The notes: a model not told the origin generated them from the letters alone. 64,000 nt of DNA from Clostridia bacterium (GCA_017472255.1 JAFUQU010000048.1:1-64000); one strand, 5' to 3'. Numbered from the stretch's first letter, positions 50,379 to 59,045 are shown. Made by a program: numbers and translations.

Positions 50379-51389
50379 ATGAAGGAGCTTACCGCCACCG
50401 ATATCGCGCGTGCCTTGTCGATCTCCCGCGCCACGGTTATGCGGGTGCTGCGGGACAGCCAGTCGGTCAGCCCTGAGAAGCGGGAGGCTGTGCTGCTCTA
50501 CATCGGGGAAAACTGCCCGGACGCCGATTTGACGGCGGACGGGACGGCTTATGACATCGTGGCTGCCATCCCCAGTGTGCCGTCCTTTTTCTGGAATCGC
50601 GCCATGGAAGGCGTCCGGGACGCCTGCCGCGCCCATCCGGAGCTGCGGGTCAAGCTCCTGCGCTACTCCGGGCGGCGGAATACGGAGGAAACCCTGCGCA
50701 TCATCGGCTGCGTGAGCCGGCTTCAAAGCCGGGCGGCGATTCTTGTGCCGGTGGACGCGAAGGCGGTGTCGACGGCGCTGGAACGTCTGGCAGCCGAGCG
50801 TAAGGTGCTGATTTTGGATAACGCCGCCGATTTCGCGGGCTGCGCCTGCGCCTATTGCAGCGACGCGGCGGGGGAGGGCGAGCGTGCGGTGGAACTGGTG
50901 CGCGCCTTTCCGCTGGAGCGGAAGAAGCTGCTGATTCTCACCGCGCAGAATGACGGCGGCTGCAATTCTCAGCTTCGGCTGGACAGCTTTTACCGCCGAT
51001 GCCGGGGCTGCACCGACATCCTGCCGGTGGCGGAGCTTGGGGTGAGCGGCACCAACGCGCTCAGCCCATCCATTCTCGCCCGGCAGCTTGCACGGCTGGA
51101 GGACAGCTACAACTGCGTCTATATCTCGGACGGCTTCTTTTATCAAGCCTGTGCCGCGCTTCGCAAGGTGGGACGGCTTCGGGATGTGTACGTGCTGGGG
51201 CATGAGCGCTCAAAACCGGTGATGACCCTCTTTGACGAGGGGATGCGGGGGGCATACATCGAGCAGGACATCTACGCGCAGGCGTATGCGTCGGTGGAAG
51301 CCGCCGTCCGGCTGCTTAACGGGAAAGCGCCGCTGGAAGCGCCCATCCCCTTTCGCTCGGGGTGGTACAATTACAAGCCTGTCGTGTGA
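50379..51389 (+). CDS. LacI-family transcriptional regulator
   Basis: A 336-residue regulator with an N-terminal LacI helix-turn-helix (ATDIARALSISRATVMRVLRDSQSVSPEKREAVL). A sugar-binding-type effector domain follows (IPSVPSFFWNRAMEGVRDACRAHPELRVKLLRYSGRRNTEETLRIIG, CVYISDGFFYQACAALRKVG, IEQDIYAQAYASVEAAVRLL). The effector part resembles RbsR/xylose-type proteins loosely. Start follows AAAGGAGG. It is divergent from the Gfo/Idh/MocA gene, which it may control, and a hydrolase gene follows 24 nt later. Confidence 0.88.
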   Translation: MKELTATDIARALSISRATVMRVLRDSQSVSPEKREAVLLYIGENCPDADLTADGTAYDIVAAIPSVPSFFWNRAMEGVRDACRAHPELRVKLLRYSGRRNTEETLRIIGCVSRLQSRAAILVPVDAKAVSTALERLAAERKVLILDNAADFAGCACAYCSDAAGEGERAVELVRAFPLERKKLLILTAQNDGGCNSQLRLDSFYRRCRGCTDILPVAELGVSGTNALSPSILARQLARLEDSYNCVYISDGFFYQACAALRKVGRLRDVYVLGHERSKPVMTLFDEGMRGAYIEQDIYAQAYASVEAAVRLLNGKAPLEAPIPFRSGWYNYKPVV

Positions 51390-51413
51390 TTTTATTATAT
51401 AAGGAAGAAAATT

Positions 51414-52100
51414 ATGGACATCAGTCTGCACTATATCGAAAAAGGAAGCGGTGAGCCGCTGCTCCTGCTCCATGGAAACGGCGAAAGCGGGGATTATTTC
51501 GCCCATCAGATGGACGCCTTCGCCGCCCATTACCGGGTCATCGCCCTCGATACCCGGGGTCACGGACATTCGCCTCGCGGAAGCGCGCCCTTCACCATTT
51601 CCCAGTTCGCCGACGATCTGCTGGATTTCCTCGACGAACACGCCATCGGACGCGCCCATTTGCTGGGCTTTTCGGACGGCGGAAATATTGCGCTGACCTT
51701 TGCGCTGCGCCATCCCGAGCGGGTAGGGAAGTTGGTGCTCAACGGCGCGAATCTGGATCCGTCGGGGGTGAAGCGGTCGGTGCAGCGTCCCATTGAGTGG
51801 GGATATCGGATCAGCGGTCTGTTCGCGGGGCGTTCCCGGGGAGCGCGCGCCAACCACGAGCTGCTGGGACTGATGGTCAACGAGCCGAAAATTTCCCCGG
51901 CGTCGCTGGCTTCGCTGACCATGCCGGTGCTGGTTATCGCCGGGACGCGGGACATGATCAAGGAGGAGCACACCCGGCTGATTGCCGACAGTCTGCCGGA
52001 CGGGCGGCTGGTGCTGCTGGAGGGCGATCACTTTATCGCAAATAAAAATCCCGCCGCGTTTCATGCGGCGGTGCTGGAATTTCTGCTGTCCGGCAGCTGA
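51414..52100 (+). CDS. Alpha/beta hydrolase
   Basis: A 228-residue alpha/beta hydrolase with the oxyanion motif LLLLHGNGESG, a DTRGHGHSPRG turn, the nucleophile elbow GFSDGG (Ser near 86), an acid Asp in VIAGTRDMIKEEH and the final His in LEGDHFIANKNP. No signal peptide. It is in the esterase/haloperoxidase-like branch; the natural substrate is unknown. Start is weakly supported by AAGGAAG. It may be cotranscribed with the LacI gene just upstream, and ends at a terminator overlapping its stop. Confidence 0.88.
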   Translation: MDISLHYIEKGSGEPLLLLHGNGESGDYFAHQMDAFAAHYRVIALDTRGHGHSPRGSAPFTISQFADDLLDFLDEHAIGRAHLLGFSDGGNIALTFALRHPERVGKLVLNGANLDPSGVKRSVQRPIEWGYRISGLFAGRSRGARANHELLGLMVNEPKISPASLASLTMPVLVIAGTRDMIKEEHTRLIADSLPDGRLVLLEGDHFIANKNPAAFHAAVLEFLLSGS

Positions 52101-52126
52101 AAAAACAGCCCGGCGGGCTGTTTTTT
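52100..52126. terminator. Bidirectional terminator
   Basis: AAAAAACAGCCCG pairs with CGGGCTGTTTTTT, with A- and T-runs on both sides, between convergent genes ending at 52100 and 52127. Confidence 0.9.
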
Positions 52127-52504
52127 CTATTCCTTCAGACCTCCCGTGGAAGCGTGGCGCTTGATGGCTTCGAAGGATTCGTCGCTGATGTCGTGCTCGA
52201 TCTTGCAGGCATCCTCTGCGGCGACTTCCCGGCTGACGCCGAGCCGCATGAGAAAGCTGGTCAGCAGCGTGTGGCGCTCGTAAATTTTATGAGCGATTTC
52301 AAGACCCGCTTCTGTCAGGTGCAGCGCGCCGTCCGCGTCCATGGTGAGAAAACCGCCGTTCTTCAACAGTCCCACCGCACGGCTGACGCTGGGCTTGGAA
52401 TAGCCCATGTGCTCCCCCACATCGATGGAGCGCACAATCGCATGATCTTTGGATAAAACGTAAATAGTTTCCAGGTACATCTCGCCTGATTCCTGTAAAT
52501 GCAC
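52127..52504 (-). CDS. mntR: DtxR/MntR-family metal-dependent regulator
   Basis: A 125-residue iron- or manganese-dependent repressor. The winged helix is at 1-65 (SGEMYLETIYVLSKDHAIVRSIDVGEHMGYSKPSVSRAVGLLKNGGFL), followed by the dimerisation and metal domain (GLEIAHKIYERHTLLTSFLMRLGVSREVAAEDACKIEHDISDESFEAI). The His, Glu and Cys/Met residues of the metal site, such as E-R-H and C-K-I-E-H, are present. No SH3 domain, so the length fits MntR (142) rather than DtxR (226). Start is GTG at 52504 behind AAAGGAGG. No metal transporter gene adjoins. Confidence 0.87.
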   Translation of the reverse strand: MHLQESGEMYLETIYVLSKDHAIVRSIDVGEHMGYSKPSVSRAVGLLKNGGFLTMDADGALHLTEAGLEIAHKIYERHTLLTSFLMRLGVSREVAAEDACKIEHDISDESFEAIKRHASTGGLKE

Positions 52505-52525
52505 GCAGAGACCTCCTTTGTTGAC

Positions 52526-52566
52526 GGTATTATTAATATGATACCATATAATTATGAATAATTCAA
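52526..52566 (-). promoter_or_regulatory. mntR promoter with a palindromic operator
   Basis: On the minus strand TTGAAT (52566-52561), 17-nt spacer, TATCAT (52543-52538). The -10 lies in an inverted repeat, GGTAT...ATACC, spanning 52526-52545, a good site for autoregulation. Confidence 0.6.
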
Positions 52567-52595
52567 GCATATGAAGAAATTCCGCCGGGAAATGC

Positions 52596-52624
52596 TTGAC
52601 GGCGGGATTTTTTTATGCTATACT
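52596..52624 (+). promoter_or_regulatory. Promoter of the DUF554 gene
   Basis: TTGACG at 52596-52601 and TATACT at 52619-52624, 17-nt spacer. Confidence 0.75.
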
Positions 52625-52662
52625 GTTATGAAATCACATTATCAAGCTAAAGGATGACAGCT

Positions 52663-53382
52663 ATGATCGGACTTGGAACACTCATCAACGCCGCCGGAAT
52701 TCTGGCGGGCGGCGTCCTCGGCCTGCTGGCGGGGAAGGGGCTGAAGCCCCGTTTCCGGGATATTCTGATGACAATCAACGGACTCAGCGTCATTTTCATC
52801 GGCGCGTCGGGCGCGCTGGCGGAGATTCTCACCACCGACGGGGACGGGTTTGGCACGCAGGGGTCGATGATGATGCTTTTTTCGCTGGTGTTGGGCGGAC
52901 TGCTCGGCGAGCTGATCAACATTGAAAAGCAGACCGAGCGCTTCGGCGAATGGCTGAAAAAGCGTACCGGAAGCGGCGATTCCCACTTCGTGGACGGCTT
53001 TGTAGCGGCGTCGCTGACCGTATGCGTGGGCGCCATGGCGGTGATCGGCTCGATTAACGACGGGCTGTCGGGGGACATCTCGATTCTCACGACAAAGGCG
53101 ATTCTCGACTTGATTATTGTCATGGTCATGACTGCCTCCATGGGGGCGGGCTGTATTTTTTCGGCGATTCCGGTGCTGTTTTTTCAGGGGACGATTACGC
53201 TGCTGGCGGGCTTTATCCAGCCGCTGATGACGGAAACCGCCGTGTCCAATCTGTCGCTGGTCGGCTCGGTGCTGATTTTTTGCGTGGGCGTGAACCTGAT
53301 GTTCGACAAGCATATTAAAGTGGGCAATCTTCTGCCGTCCATCGTATTCGCTGTCGCTTTCGCATTCGTTCCAATTTTGTGA
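52663..53382 (+). CDS. DUF554-family membrane protein
   Basis: A 239-residue integral membrane protein with six to seven hydrophobic segments. It opens IGLGTLINAAGILAGGVLGLLAGKG, as in DUF554 (YdfK/YqgA-like) proteins, and has the family's ASLTVCVGAMAVIGSINDGLSGD segment and a C-terminal GVNLMFDKHIKVGNLLPS. The function of this family is unknown; a transport role is possible. Start at 52663 follows AAAGGATG. It is divergent from mntR with separate promoters and stands upstream of a MATE gene with its own promoter. Confidence 0.88.
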   Translation: MIGLGTLINAAGILAGGVLGLLAGKGLKPRFRDILMTINGLSVIFIGASGALAEILTTDGDGFGTQGSMMMLFSLVLGGLLGELINIEKQTERFGEWLKKRTGSGDSHFVDGFVAASLTVCVGAMAVIGSINDGLSGDISILTTKAILDLIIVMVMTASMGAGCIFSAIPVLFFQGTITLLAGFIQPLMTETAVSNLSLVGSVLIFCVGVNLMFDKHIKVGNLLPSIVFAVAFAFVPIL

Positions 53383-53410
53383 ATAAATATCGGATAATAT
53401 GTAAAATCTA

Positions 53411-53439
53411 TTGCATTACCGCGAAAAATCTGTTAAAAT
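53411..53439 (+). promoter_or_regulatory. Promoter of the MATE gene
   Basis: TTGCAT at 53411-53416 and TAAAAT at 53434-53439, 17-nt spacer. Confidence 0.75.
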
Positions 53440-53483
53440 AATAGGAGCGCAATATTATTATATAGATTGAAGGGATTATAATC

Positions 53484-54899
53484 ATGAATTTGCTGCGACG
53501 CCTGTACGCGCCCGATTTTTTGCTGAAACCGGCACAAAAACGGCAGGAACATTATCCGACCCGCGACATTTATGCCGCGTTCATGAAGGTGGCATGGCCT
53601 GCCATGGTGGAGTCGGTGCTGGTGGGACTGGTCAACTTCATCGACTCGGTGATGGTCAGTACGCTGGGCTATCGTTCGGTGGCGGCGGTGGGACTGACCT
53701 CCCAGCCGCGTTTGATTTTCTTCGCGGTCTTTCTGGCGCTGAACATCGGCGTTACCGCCATCGTCAGTCGGCGTAAGGGCGAGGAACGCCGGGAGGATGC
53801 CAACCGGTGTCTGGCGCAGGCGGTGTCGATCTGCGTGATTCTGGGCATTATTCTGGTGAGCGTCGCCATTGCATTTGCCGAGCCGCTGCTTCGCTTTGCG
53901 GGAGCGATGGACGATACCATCGACGAGGCGACGATATATTTCCGCATCATCATGGTTGGCGTGTTTTTCACAGCGCTGAGCACGGCGATTAACGCTGCCC
54001 AGCGCGGCGCGGGCAACACCCGGATTTCGATGACCACCAACCTGACGGCGAACATTGTGAACGTAATCTTCAACGCGCTGCTGATCAACGGTATGCTTTT
54101 CTTCCCGAAGCTGGGTGTAGCCGGTGCAGCCATCGCCACGCTGCTGGGCAATATCACCGCCTGTGTGATGTCGATTGTGTCGGTGTCGAAGAAGGACGGC
54201 TTCCTCTTCCTGCGTCCGAAGATGCTTTTCCACTTTGACCGGGAGAATCTGTCGCTGATCGTGCGGATCGCAAGTTCGGCGGCGGTGGAGCAGGTTTTCC
54301 TGCGCATCGGCTTTTTCGTGTTCGCGATGATTGTCAACAATCTTGGCACCATCGCCACTTCCACGCACACAATCTGTATGAATATCATGAATCTTTCCTT
54401 CTGCTTCGGCGACGGTTTGGGTGTGGCGGCGTCTTCAATGGTGGGACAGAATCTGGGACGGGAGCGTCCCGATATGTCGATCATTTACGGCAAAACCGGT
54501 CAGCGCGTTGGCGTCGTGGTATCGCTCATACTGATGCTGATCTTCATTTTCGGCGGCGAGTCACTGATGAACCTGTTCATGACCGGCGATGAAAACGTCC
54601 CCGAAATCATCGAAACCGGCGTCCGCCTCCTGTTGATTCTGGCAGCCGTCACCCCCGCGCAGATATCGCAGGTCATCTACAGCGGCTGTGTGCGCGGCGC
54701 CGGCGACACGAAGTTCGCCGCCGTCACCAGTCTCGTCTCAGTCGCCATCGTCCGCCCCATCCTCTCCTTCCTCTTCTGCTATCCCCTCGGCTTCGGTCTG
54801 ATCGGCGCATGGTGCAGCATTCTGATTGACCAGTACACCCGTCTTGGTCTAATGGCATGGAGATTTTCCAGTGGGAAGTGGGCGAGGATCAAGGTTTAA
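53484..54899 (+). CDS. MATE-family efflux transporter
   Basis: A 471-residue multidrug and toxin extrusion protein with twelve hydrophobic segments in two halves. Segment 1 (FMKVAWPAMVESVLVGLVNFIDSVMVSTLG), NAAQRGAGNTRISMTTNLTANIVNVIFNALLI and the second half GDGLGVAASSMVGQNLG are as in the DinF/NorM branches. A cation-coupled antiporter of drugs or metabolites is expected. Start follows GAAGGGAT. It is the last gene before a 540-nt repeat-rich intergenic stretch. Confidence 0.92.
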   Translation: MNLLRRLYAPDFLLKPAQKRQEHYPTRDIYAAFMKVAWPAMVESVLVGLVNFIDSVMVSTLGYRSVAAVGLTSQPRLIFFAVFLALNIGVTAIVSRRKGEERREDANRCLAQAVSICVILGIILVSVAIAFAEPLLRFAGAMDDTIDEATIYFRIIMVGVFFTALSTAINAAQRGAGNTRISMTTNLTANIVNVIFNALLINGMLFFPKLGVAGAAIATLLGNITACVMSIVSVSKKDGFLFLRPKMLFHFDRENLSLIVRIASSAAVEQVFLRIGFFVFAMIVNNLGTIATSTHTICMNIMNLSFCFGDGLGVAASSMVGQNLGRERPDMSIIYGKTGQRVGVVVSLILMLIFIFGGESLMNLFMTGDENVPEIIETGVRLLLILAAVTPAQISQVIYSGCVRGAGDTKFAAVTSLVSVAIVRPILSFLFCYPLGFGLIGAWCSILIDQYTRLGLMAWRFSSGKWARIKV

Positions 54900-54914
54900 G
54901 GTAGTTGGATTTGG

Positions 54915-55058
54915 GAGTCTCTCCGGATGGAGAGATTCAGGCTTGTTTGTTAAGGGGTTACGGTCGCTTTTCATGCCCTCGCTCTGCGAGGGCGTAGAAA
55001 AGGCTCCGCAAAAGCTTTATACATGGGATTTTTTATGTTCGCGACAGCGAACATAGCG
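54915..55058. repeat. Cluster of short perfect hairpins downstream of the MATE gene
   Basis: Three hairpins stand in series: GAGTCTCTCC/GGAGAGATTC (54915-54938, a possible MATE terminator), GCCCTCGC/GCGAGGGC (54974-54992) and TATGTTCGC/GCGAACATA (55034-55055). The latter two share the pattern NNTCGC-loop-GCGANN with a hairpin between pstC and pstA. Confidence 0.5.
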
Positions 55059-55125
55059 ATACTAATATTATTTGTGCTAACGTTTATTTGTGCGAAGCGT
55101 TCGGGCTACAGGGATGCGCCGACTC

Positions 55126-55370
55126 CCAAGCGACCGTAGGTCGCATGGTCTCGCACCATTACGTCGGCTTAGGCTGTGCAGATTTGTTTGGATTTTGGCT
55201 ATCGGCGTCTGTTTATCCGCACGTCCGTAGGGAACGACGCCATGCGACCTATGGTCGCTTTGTCGTTCCGCCGCCTAATGTACCCATTTGTATAAACTTC
55301 ATCTTGGAAATTTCCATAATCCGACTACCCGGCGGCCTGTTGCCATGCGACCTACGGTCGCGTTGTCGAC
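55126..55370. repeat. Three copies of a GCGACC-TAY-GGTCGC palindromic repeat
   Basis: One inverted copy near 55128-55148 and two direct copies near 55239-55266 and 55342-55367 share CATGCGACCTAYGGTCGC. The middle copy is nested in a longer arm pair, GGAACGAC/GTCGTTCC (55230-55269), flanked by GTAGGGA and CCGCCGC as at 26452-26483. The region 54900-55441 has no supported gene. Confidence 0.65.
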
Positions 55371-55441
55371 CGCGCCCTTTCATCCGCACGATATTCAGAA
55401 CATATCCACAATCCAACTACCACCAAAAGGAGGAACGCACC

Positions 55442-56302
55442 ATGAGCCGAAAAATCATAGCAATCGTGCTGGCTTTTGTGCTGCTTGCGGGGCTTTTCTC
55501 CTGCGGAACAGAGCCGGTGCAGTATGAACATACGGAAAGCAATGAGATTGTTTACAAAACCACCGACGACGGCGCGCTGGGACTTGATATCCTCTATCCA
55601 ACCAGACGCAGGCATGATAAAAATCCGACGGTGCTGGTTTTCCATGGCGGCGGCTGGATTTCCGGCTCGAGGACGGAGTTTTACGAGGAATTCGCGCCGC
55701 TTTGCGACGGACTTCGCGCGCAGGGTGTGACGGTGGTGGGCGTATCCTATCGATTTGCGCTGGATGGGCGCACGTGGCGGGATTGTCTGGACGACTGCGA
55801 GGATGCGCTGGCGTATCTGCTGGAGCACGCGGCGGAATACGATATTGACACGGAAAACATGGGGGTTATCGGCTATTCGGCGGGAGCGCATCTGGCGTTG
55901 ATGACCGCCATTGAGTCGGAGGACAGCGTAAAGGTTTGTGTGTCGATGGCGGGACCGGTGTCGTTCACCACAACGCCGGAAAGCCCCTATTATTCCTCGG
56001 CGCTGGCGTATTATTACGACTATATCTTCGGCGGAAAGCCTGCTTCTGCGGTGATGTTGGATGCCAGCCCCATCGCTCTGGTGAGCCGAAAATGCGGCAG
56101 CTCCTTCCTGATGGTGAACGGTACGGCGGACACGGTGGTTTCCGCTGTTCACGCAGAGAGCTTTTGCCGCGAGGTAACGTCATTTGGGCTGGAGGCGGAG
56201 CTGATTCTGCCCGAAGGGCTGACGCACGCTTATCCGGCATACGACGGCTTCACGGAGCTTTGCGGTGATATCGCCGCATGGGTTGTGGAGCGGCTGGGGT
56301 AA
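55442..56302 (+). CDS. Secreted esterase-like alpha/beta hydrolase lipoprotein
   Basis: A 286-residue lipoprotein with a signal peptide ending AGLFSC (Cys21). The core is an acetyl-hydrolase/BD-FAE-type fold: VLVFHGGGWISGSRTEF (HGGGW oxyanion motif), the nucleophile elbow GYSAGAHLAL, an Asp in NGTADTVVSAVHAES and a His in LTHAYPAYDG. It should act outside the membrane on esters of carbohydrates or feruloylated/acetylated material. Start at 55442 follows AGGAGG. A longer upstream open frame runs into the repeat region and is rejected. Confidence 0.88.
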   Translation: MSRKIIAIVLAFVLLAGLFSCGTEPVQYEHTESNEIVYKTTDDGALGLDILYPTRRRHDKNPTVLVFHGGGWISGSRTEFYEEFAPLCDGLRAQGVTVVGVSYRFALDGRTWRDCLDDCEDALAYLLEHAAEYDIDTENMGVIGYSAGAHLALMTAIESEDSVKVCVSMAGPVSFTTTPESPYYSSALAYYYDYIFGGKPASAVMLDASPIALVSRKCGSSFLMVNGTADTVVSAVHAESFCREVTSFGLEAELILPEGLTHAYPAYDGFTELCGDIAAWVVERLG

Positions 56303-56337
56303 ATCTCCAAAAAAATAAAAAACTTTTGAAAAACCCC

Positions 56338-56366
56338 TTGACAAACGTGTTCGGATATGGTATAAT
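56338..56366 (+). promoter_or_regulatory. Perfect promoter of the tRNA-Arg/tRNA-His unit
   Basis: TTGACA at 56338-56343 and TATAAT at 56361-56366, 17-nt spacer; a ~100-nt leader precedes the first tRNA. Confidence 0.88.
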
Positions 56367-56472
56367 ATAACCCGTGATTGAGCGATAGCAGCAAAACACA
56401 AAGAATTCGCAGCGATGTCCGTGAACCGCATTCCATCAAACGGCGGCGGAATTTCGTCCAGCGAAATCTCGT

Positions 56473-56549
56473 GTACCCATAGCTCAGCTGGATAGAGCAA
56501 CTGCCTTCTAAGCAGTAGGTCGGGGGTTCGAGTCCCTCTGGGTACGCCA
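56473..56549 (+). tRNA. tRNA-Arg (TCT)
   Basis: Complete cloverleaf: acceptor GTACCCA/TGGGTAC, discriminator G, encoded CCA. The anticodon stem ACTGC/GCAGT encloses CTTCTAA, giving anticodon TCT. T-loop GTTCGAGTC. Confidence 0.95.
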
Positions 56550-56612
56550 TCCCGACAGTCAGCACCTGCGCGGGAGACGGTTAATACAAAAGCTGCTGCA
56601 TATGGCAGCTAT

Positions 56613-56690
56613 GGTGGATGTAGCTCAGTTGGTTAGAGCGCCAGGTTGTGGCCCTGGAGGTCGAGGGTTCGACCCCCTTCATTCACCCCA
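56613..56690 (+). tRNA. tRNA-His (GTG)
   Basis: Acceptor GTGGATG/CATTCAC with the extra G-1 (56613) facing discriminator C, as expected for tRNA-His; CCA encoded. The anticodon stem CCAGG/CCTGG encloses TTGTGGC, giving GTG. T-loop GTTCGACCC. Confidence 0.95.
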
Positions 56691-56692
56691 GA

Positions 56693-56733
56693 AAAAACAA
56701 CGTTCCATGCTTGCATGGAACGTTGTTTTTTTT
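56693..56733. terminator. Terminator of the tRNA unit (bidirectional)
   Basis: AACAACGTTCCATG pairs with CATGGAACGTTGTT around CTTG, followed by eight T residues; it also serves the convergent hydrolase gene. Confidence 0.93.
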
Positions 56734-56735
56734 GC

Positions 56736-57653
56736 TCAAAACCTCACCTTCTCCAGAAACCGCTCCACCGCGCCGTAATATTCCTGCGGCGACACCTCCG
56801 CGCTGGCGGCATGGCGCGCGCCCGACACAATCAGCAGCGTGCAGTCCACCCCCGCCTCCCTGCAGGCTTCGTCCAGCCGATATGCCATCTCTGTGGGCAC
56901 GAAATCGTCGCTGTCCCCGTGAATCAGCAGCAGCGGGACGGTCAGCGTCCGGGCGGCGTCGATGGGCGAACAGTCGCGCAGGTGCCAGCCGCAGACCAGC
57001 CGCGCCAACGCTGTGGTGGTGTAAAGCAGCGGAAAGCGGGGAAGATGGAGCATGGTTTTTGTCACGTGGGCGAACTGCTCAAAGCCGGATGTATATGGGC
57101 AGTCGGCGATAACGCCCCGAAGCCCTTCGATGCCTTCGCCGCCCGCCGCGCAAAGCGCCGCCGCACTTCCCATGGATACGCCGTGAAGCAGAATTTCCCC
57201 GCAGCCCCGTTCACGCAGCAGTCCGCACCAGCCCCGGATGTCCAGCCGATCCTGCCAGCCGAAGCCGATCAGTTTCCCCTCGCTGTCGCCGTGGGCGCGA
57301 TTGTCGGGCAGCAGAACGTTGTACCCACGGTGATGGTGCCAGAGCAGGTTGACCGCGTGGTCGTGCAGTCCGTCCGCCCGGTAGCCGTGGATGCAGATCA
57401 CCGTTTTTGCCGTAGGGCGTTCGGCGGGAAAGAAGTAGCCACAGAGCCGCAATCCGTCGTGGGAAGTGATGCGCAGCCGCTCATGGTGAAGGGTCATGGC
57501 GCGCTCGGTGAAGCGGGCGTGGCGTTCGGCGGACTCGGGTGGCTCGCTCCACATACCGGGGCGGCGGCTGCGGACAAGGGCGAAGCGCAGAAAATAAAAC
57601 GAAAGCGCGATGAGCAGAATCAGCAGTCCTGCCGCAATCAGCAGAATGAACAT
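56736..57653 (-). CDS. Membrane-anchored alpha/beta hydrolase
   Basis: A 305-residue protein with one N-terminal membrane segment (2-24) and a cytoplasmic- or outside-facing alpha/beta hydrolase domain. It reads TVICIHGYRADGLHDHAVNLLWHHHRGYNVLLPDNRAHGDSEG, the nucleophile elbow GVSMGS near 165, Asp in LLIHGDSDDFVPTEM and His in SGARHAASAEV. This is the BEM46/YqkD-like family found in Firmicutes next to varied genes. Substrate unknown. It is convergent with the tRNA unit and divergent from livJ. Confidence 0.87.
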   Translation of the reverse strand: MFILLIAAGLLILLIALSFYFLRFALVRSRRPGMWSEPPESAERHARFTERAMTLHHERLRITSHDGLRLCGYFFPAERPTAKTVICIHGYRADGLHDHAVNLLWHHHRGYNVLLPDNRAHGDSEGKLIGFGWQDRLDIRGWCGLLRERGCGEILLHGVSMGSAAALCAAGGEGIEGLRGVIADCPYTSGFEQFAHVTKTMLHLPRFPLLYTTTALARLVCGWHLRDCSPIDAARTLTVPLLLIHGDSDDFVPTEMAYRLDEACREAGVDCTLLIVSGARHAASAEVSPQEYYGAVERFLEKVRF

Positions 57654-57816
57654 GGTTTTCCTCCTGAAAACCGAAATATTTCCGGCGTTTATTCAATATT
57701 GCCGAAATAATTCGTGTGAAATGCAAATATTGACGATATATTTTGTAATAATGAATGAATTGCGTCCCCGAGATGAAAAAGTTCCTGTTCAAAAGGGAGT
57801 TTTTGCGGAAATTGTG

Positions 57817-57845
57817 TTGACATTTGCTCCATATCGGTGTAAAAT
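57817..57845 (+). promoter_or_regulatory. Promoter of the liv operon
   Basis: TTGACA at 57817-57822 and TAAAAT at 57840-57845, 17-nt spacer, about 55 nt before livJ. Confidence 0.8.
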
Positions 57846-57902
57846 AATCCTATTAGGAAGTCTTTTTGACCGACCTAAAATTTTTACTGGAGGTTATTCC
57901 TC

Positions 57903-59045
57903 ATGAAAAAGACAGCAAGATTCCTCTCTTTGATGATCGCGACACTGATGGTTGTTCTGTCCTTCGCGGGATGCGGTGCGGCGGACAACTCCAACGTGTT
58001 CGTGCTCGGCATCAGCGGTCCCATGACCGGTACCGCTTCCACCTACGGCAACGCCGTCGTCAACGGCGCGCAGATCGCGGTTGATAAAATCAACGCGGCA
58101 GGCGGCATCAACGGCTATAAAATCAAGCTCATCTATCAGGACGACGAAGCCACTGTTGACAAAGCCAAGACTGCTTACGAAAAGCTGATGGACAACGGTA
58201 TGCAGGTCTTCATCGGCTGCGTTACCTCCGATTCCTCCATCGCCTGCAATGACCTGATCAAGGCAGACGGCATTCTCCAGATTACCCCCTCCGCGTCGGC
58301 TATCGAAGCCGCTGTCAACCCCAACTCCTTCCGCGTCTGCTTCACCGACCCGCTTCAGGGTACGAAGATGGCTGAATACGTCTACAATACCCTTGGTTAC
58401 AGAAAGGCTGCTGCCTGCTACAACCAGGACGACTCCTACAGCACCGGTATGTATGATGCTTTCAAGGAGCGCTTCACCGAGCTGGGCGGCAAAATCGCCG
58501 TCGAGGCTCCCTTCGGCAAGGATACCTCTGACTTCAACGCACAGATCACCAAGGTCGCTTCCTCCGGCGCTGACTTCATCTATCTGCCCATCTACGCAGA
58601 AAAGGCTGCACAGATTCTGATCACTGCGGATTCCAAGGGTGTTAAGCTGCCCTTCGTCGGCGGCGACGGTCTGGACGGTATCATGAACTACCTGACCGGC
58701 GATCTGGGGAAGCTGGCTGAGAATCTGATCTTCCTGACCCCCTTCGTTTCCACCGATACCGATCCCAAGGTACAGGCTTTCACCAATACTTTCATCGAAA
58801 AGTACGATATGACTCCCGACCAGTTCGCGGCTGACGCTTATGACGCTGTATATCTGGCAAAGCTGGCCATTGAGCAGGCGGGCATTACCGCTCCCACCGC
58901 CATGGATAACGCCGCTGTGGTTGCCGCTATGACTCAGATTGAGCTGGACGGTCTCACCGGCAAGATGACCTTCGACGCAAGCGGCGAGCCTAACAAGGAC
59001 GCCAAGGTCGCCAAGATCATCAATGGCGAGTACGTCGCACAGTAA
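57903..59045 (+). CDS. livJ: Branched-chain amino acid-binding lipoprotein
   Basis: A 380-residue lipoprotein (lipobox LSFAGC, Cys24) of the LivJ/LivK type-I periplasmic-binding fold, which delivers Leu, Ile or Val to LivHMGF. Recognisable segments are FVLGISGPMTGTASTYGNAVVNGAQIAVDKINAAGGINGYKI, CVTSDSSIACNDL, ITPSASAIEAA and ADAYDAVYLAK. Codon use is highly biased (frequent gcc, aag, ctg), consistent with high expression. It is followed by a stable hairpin that may protect its mRNA, then by the rest of livHMGF. Specificity within this family is broad; urea- or amide-type relatives cannot be excluded. Confidence 0.92.
   Translation: MKKTARFLSLMIATLMVVLSFAGCGAADNSNVFVLGISGPMTGTASTYGNAVVNGAQIAVDKINAAGGINGYKIKLIYQDDEATVDKAKTAYEKLMDNGMQVFIGCVTSDSSIACNDLIKADGILQITPSASAIEAAVNPNSFRVCFTDPLQGTKMAEYVYNTLGYRKAAACYNQDDSYSTGMYDAFKERFTELGGKIAVEAPFGKDTSDFNAQITKVASSGADFIYLPIYAEKAAQILITADSKGVKLPFVGGDGLDGIMNYLTGDLGKLAENLIFLTPFVSTDTDPKVQAFTNTFIEKYDMTPDQFAADAYDAVYLAKLAIEQAGITAPTAMDNAAVVAAMTQIELDGLTGKMTFDASGEPNKDAKVAKIINGEYVAQ

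Noticed and set aside
50199..51203. N-terminal extension of the Gfo/Idh/MocA gene giving a 734-residue protein
   Set aside because: The extra part lies antisense to the LacI gene, has no domain, and a proper ribosome binding site stands at 50198.
55088..55441. N-terminal extension of the lipoprotein hydrolase
   Set aside because: It runs through the repeat region and would destroy the signal peptide; AGGAGG marks the start at 55442.
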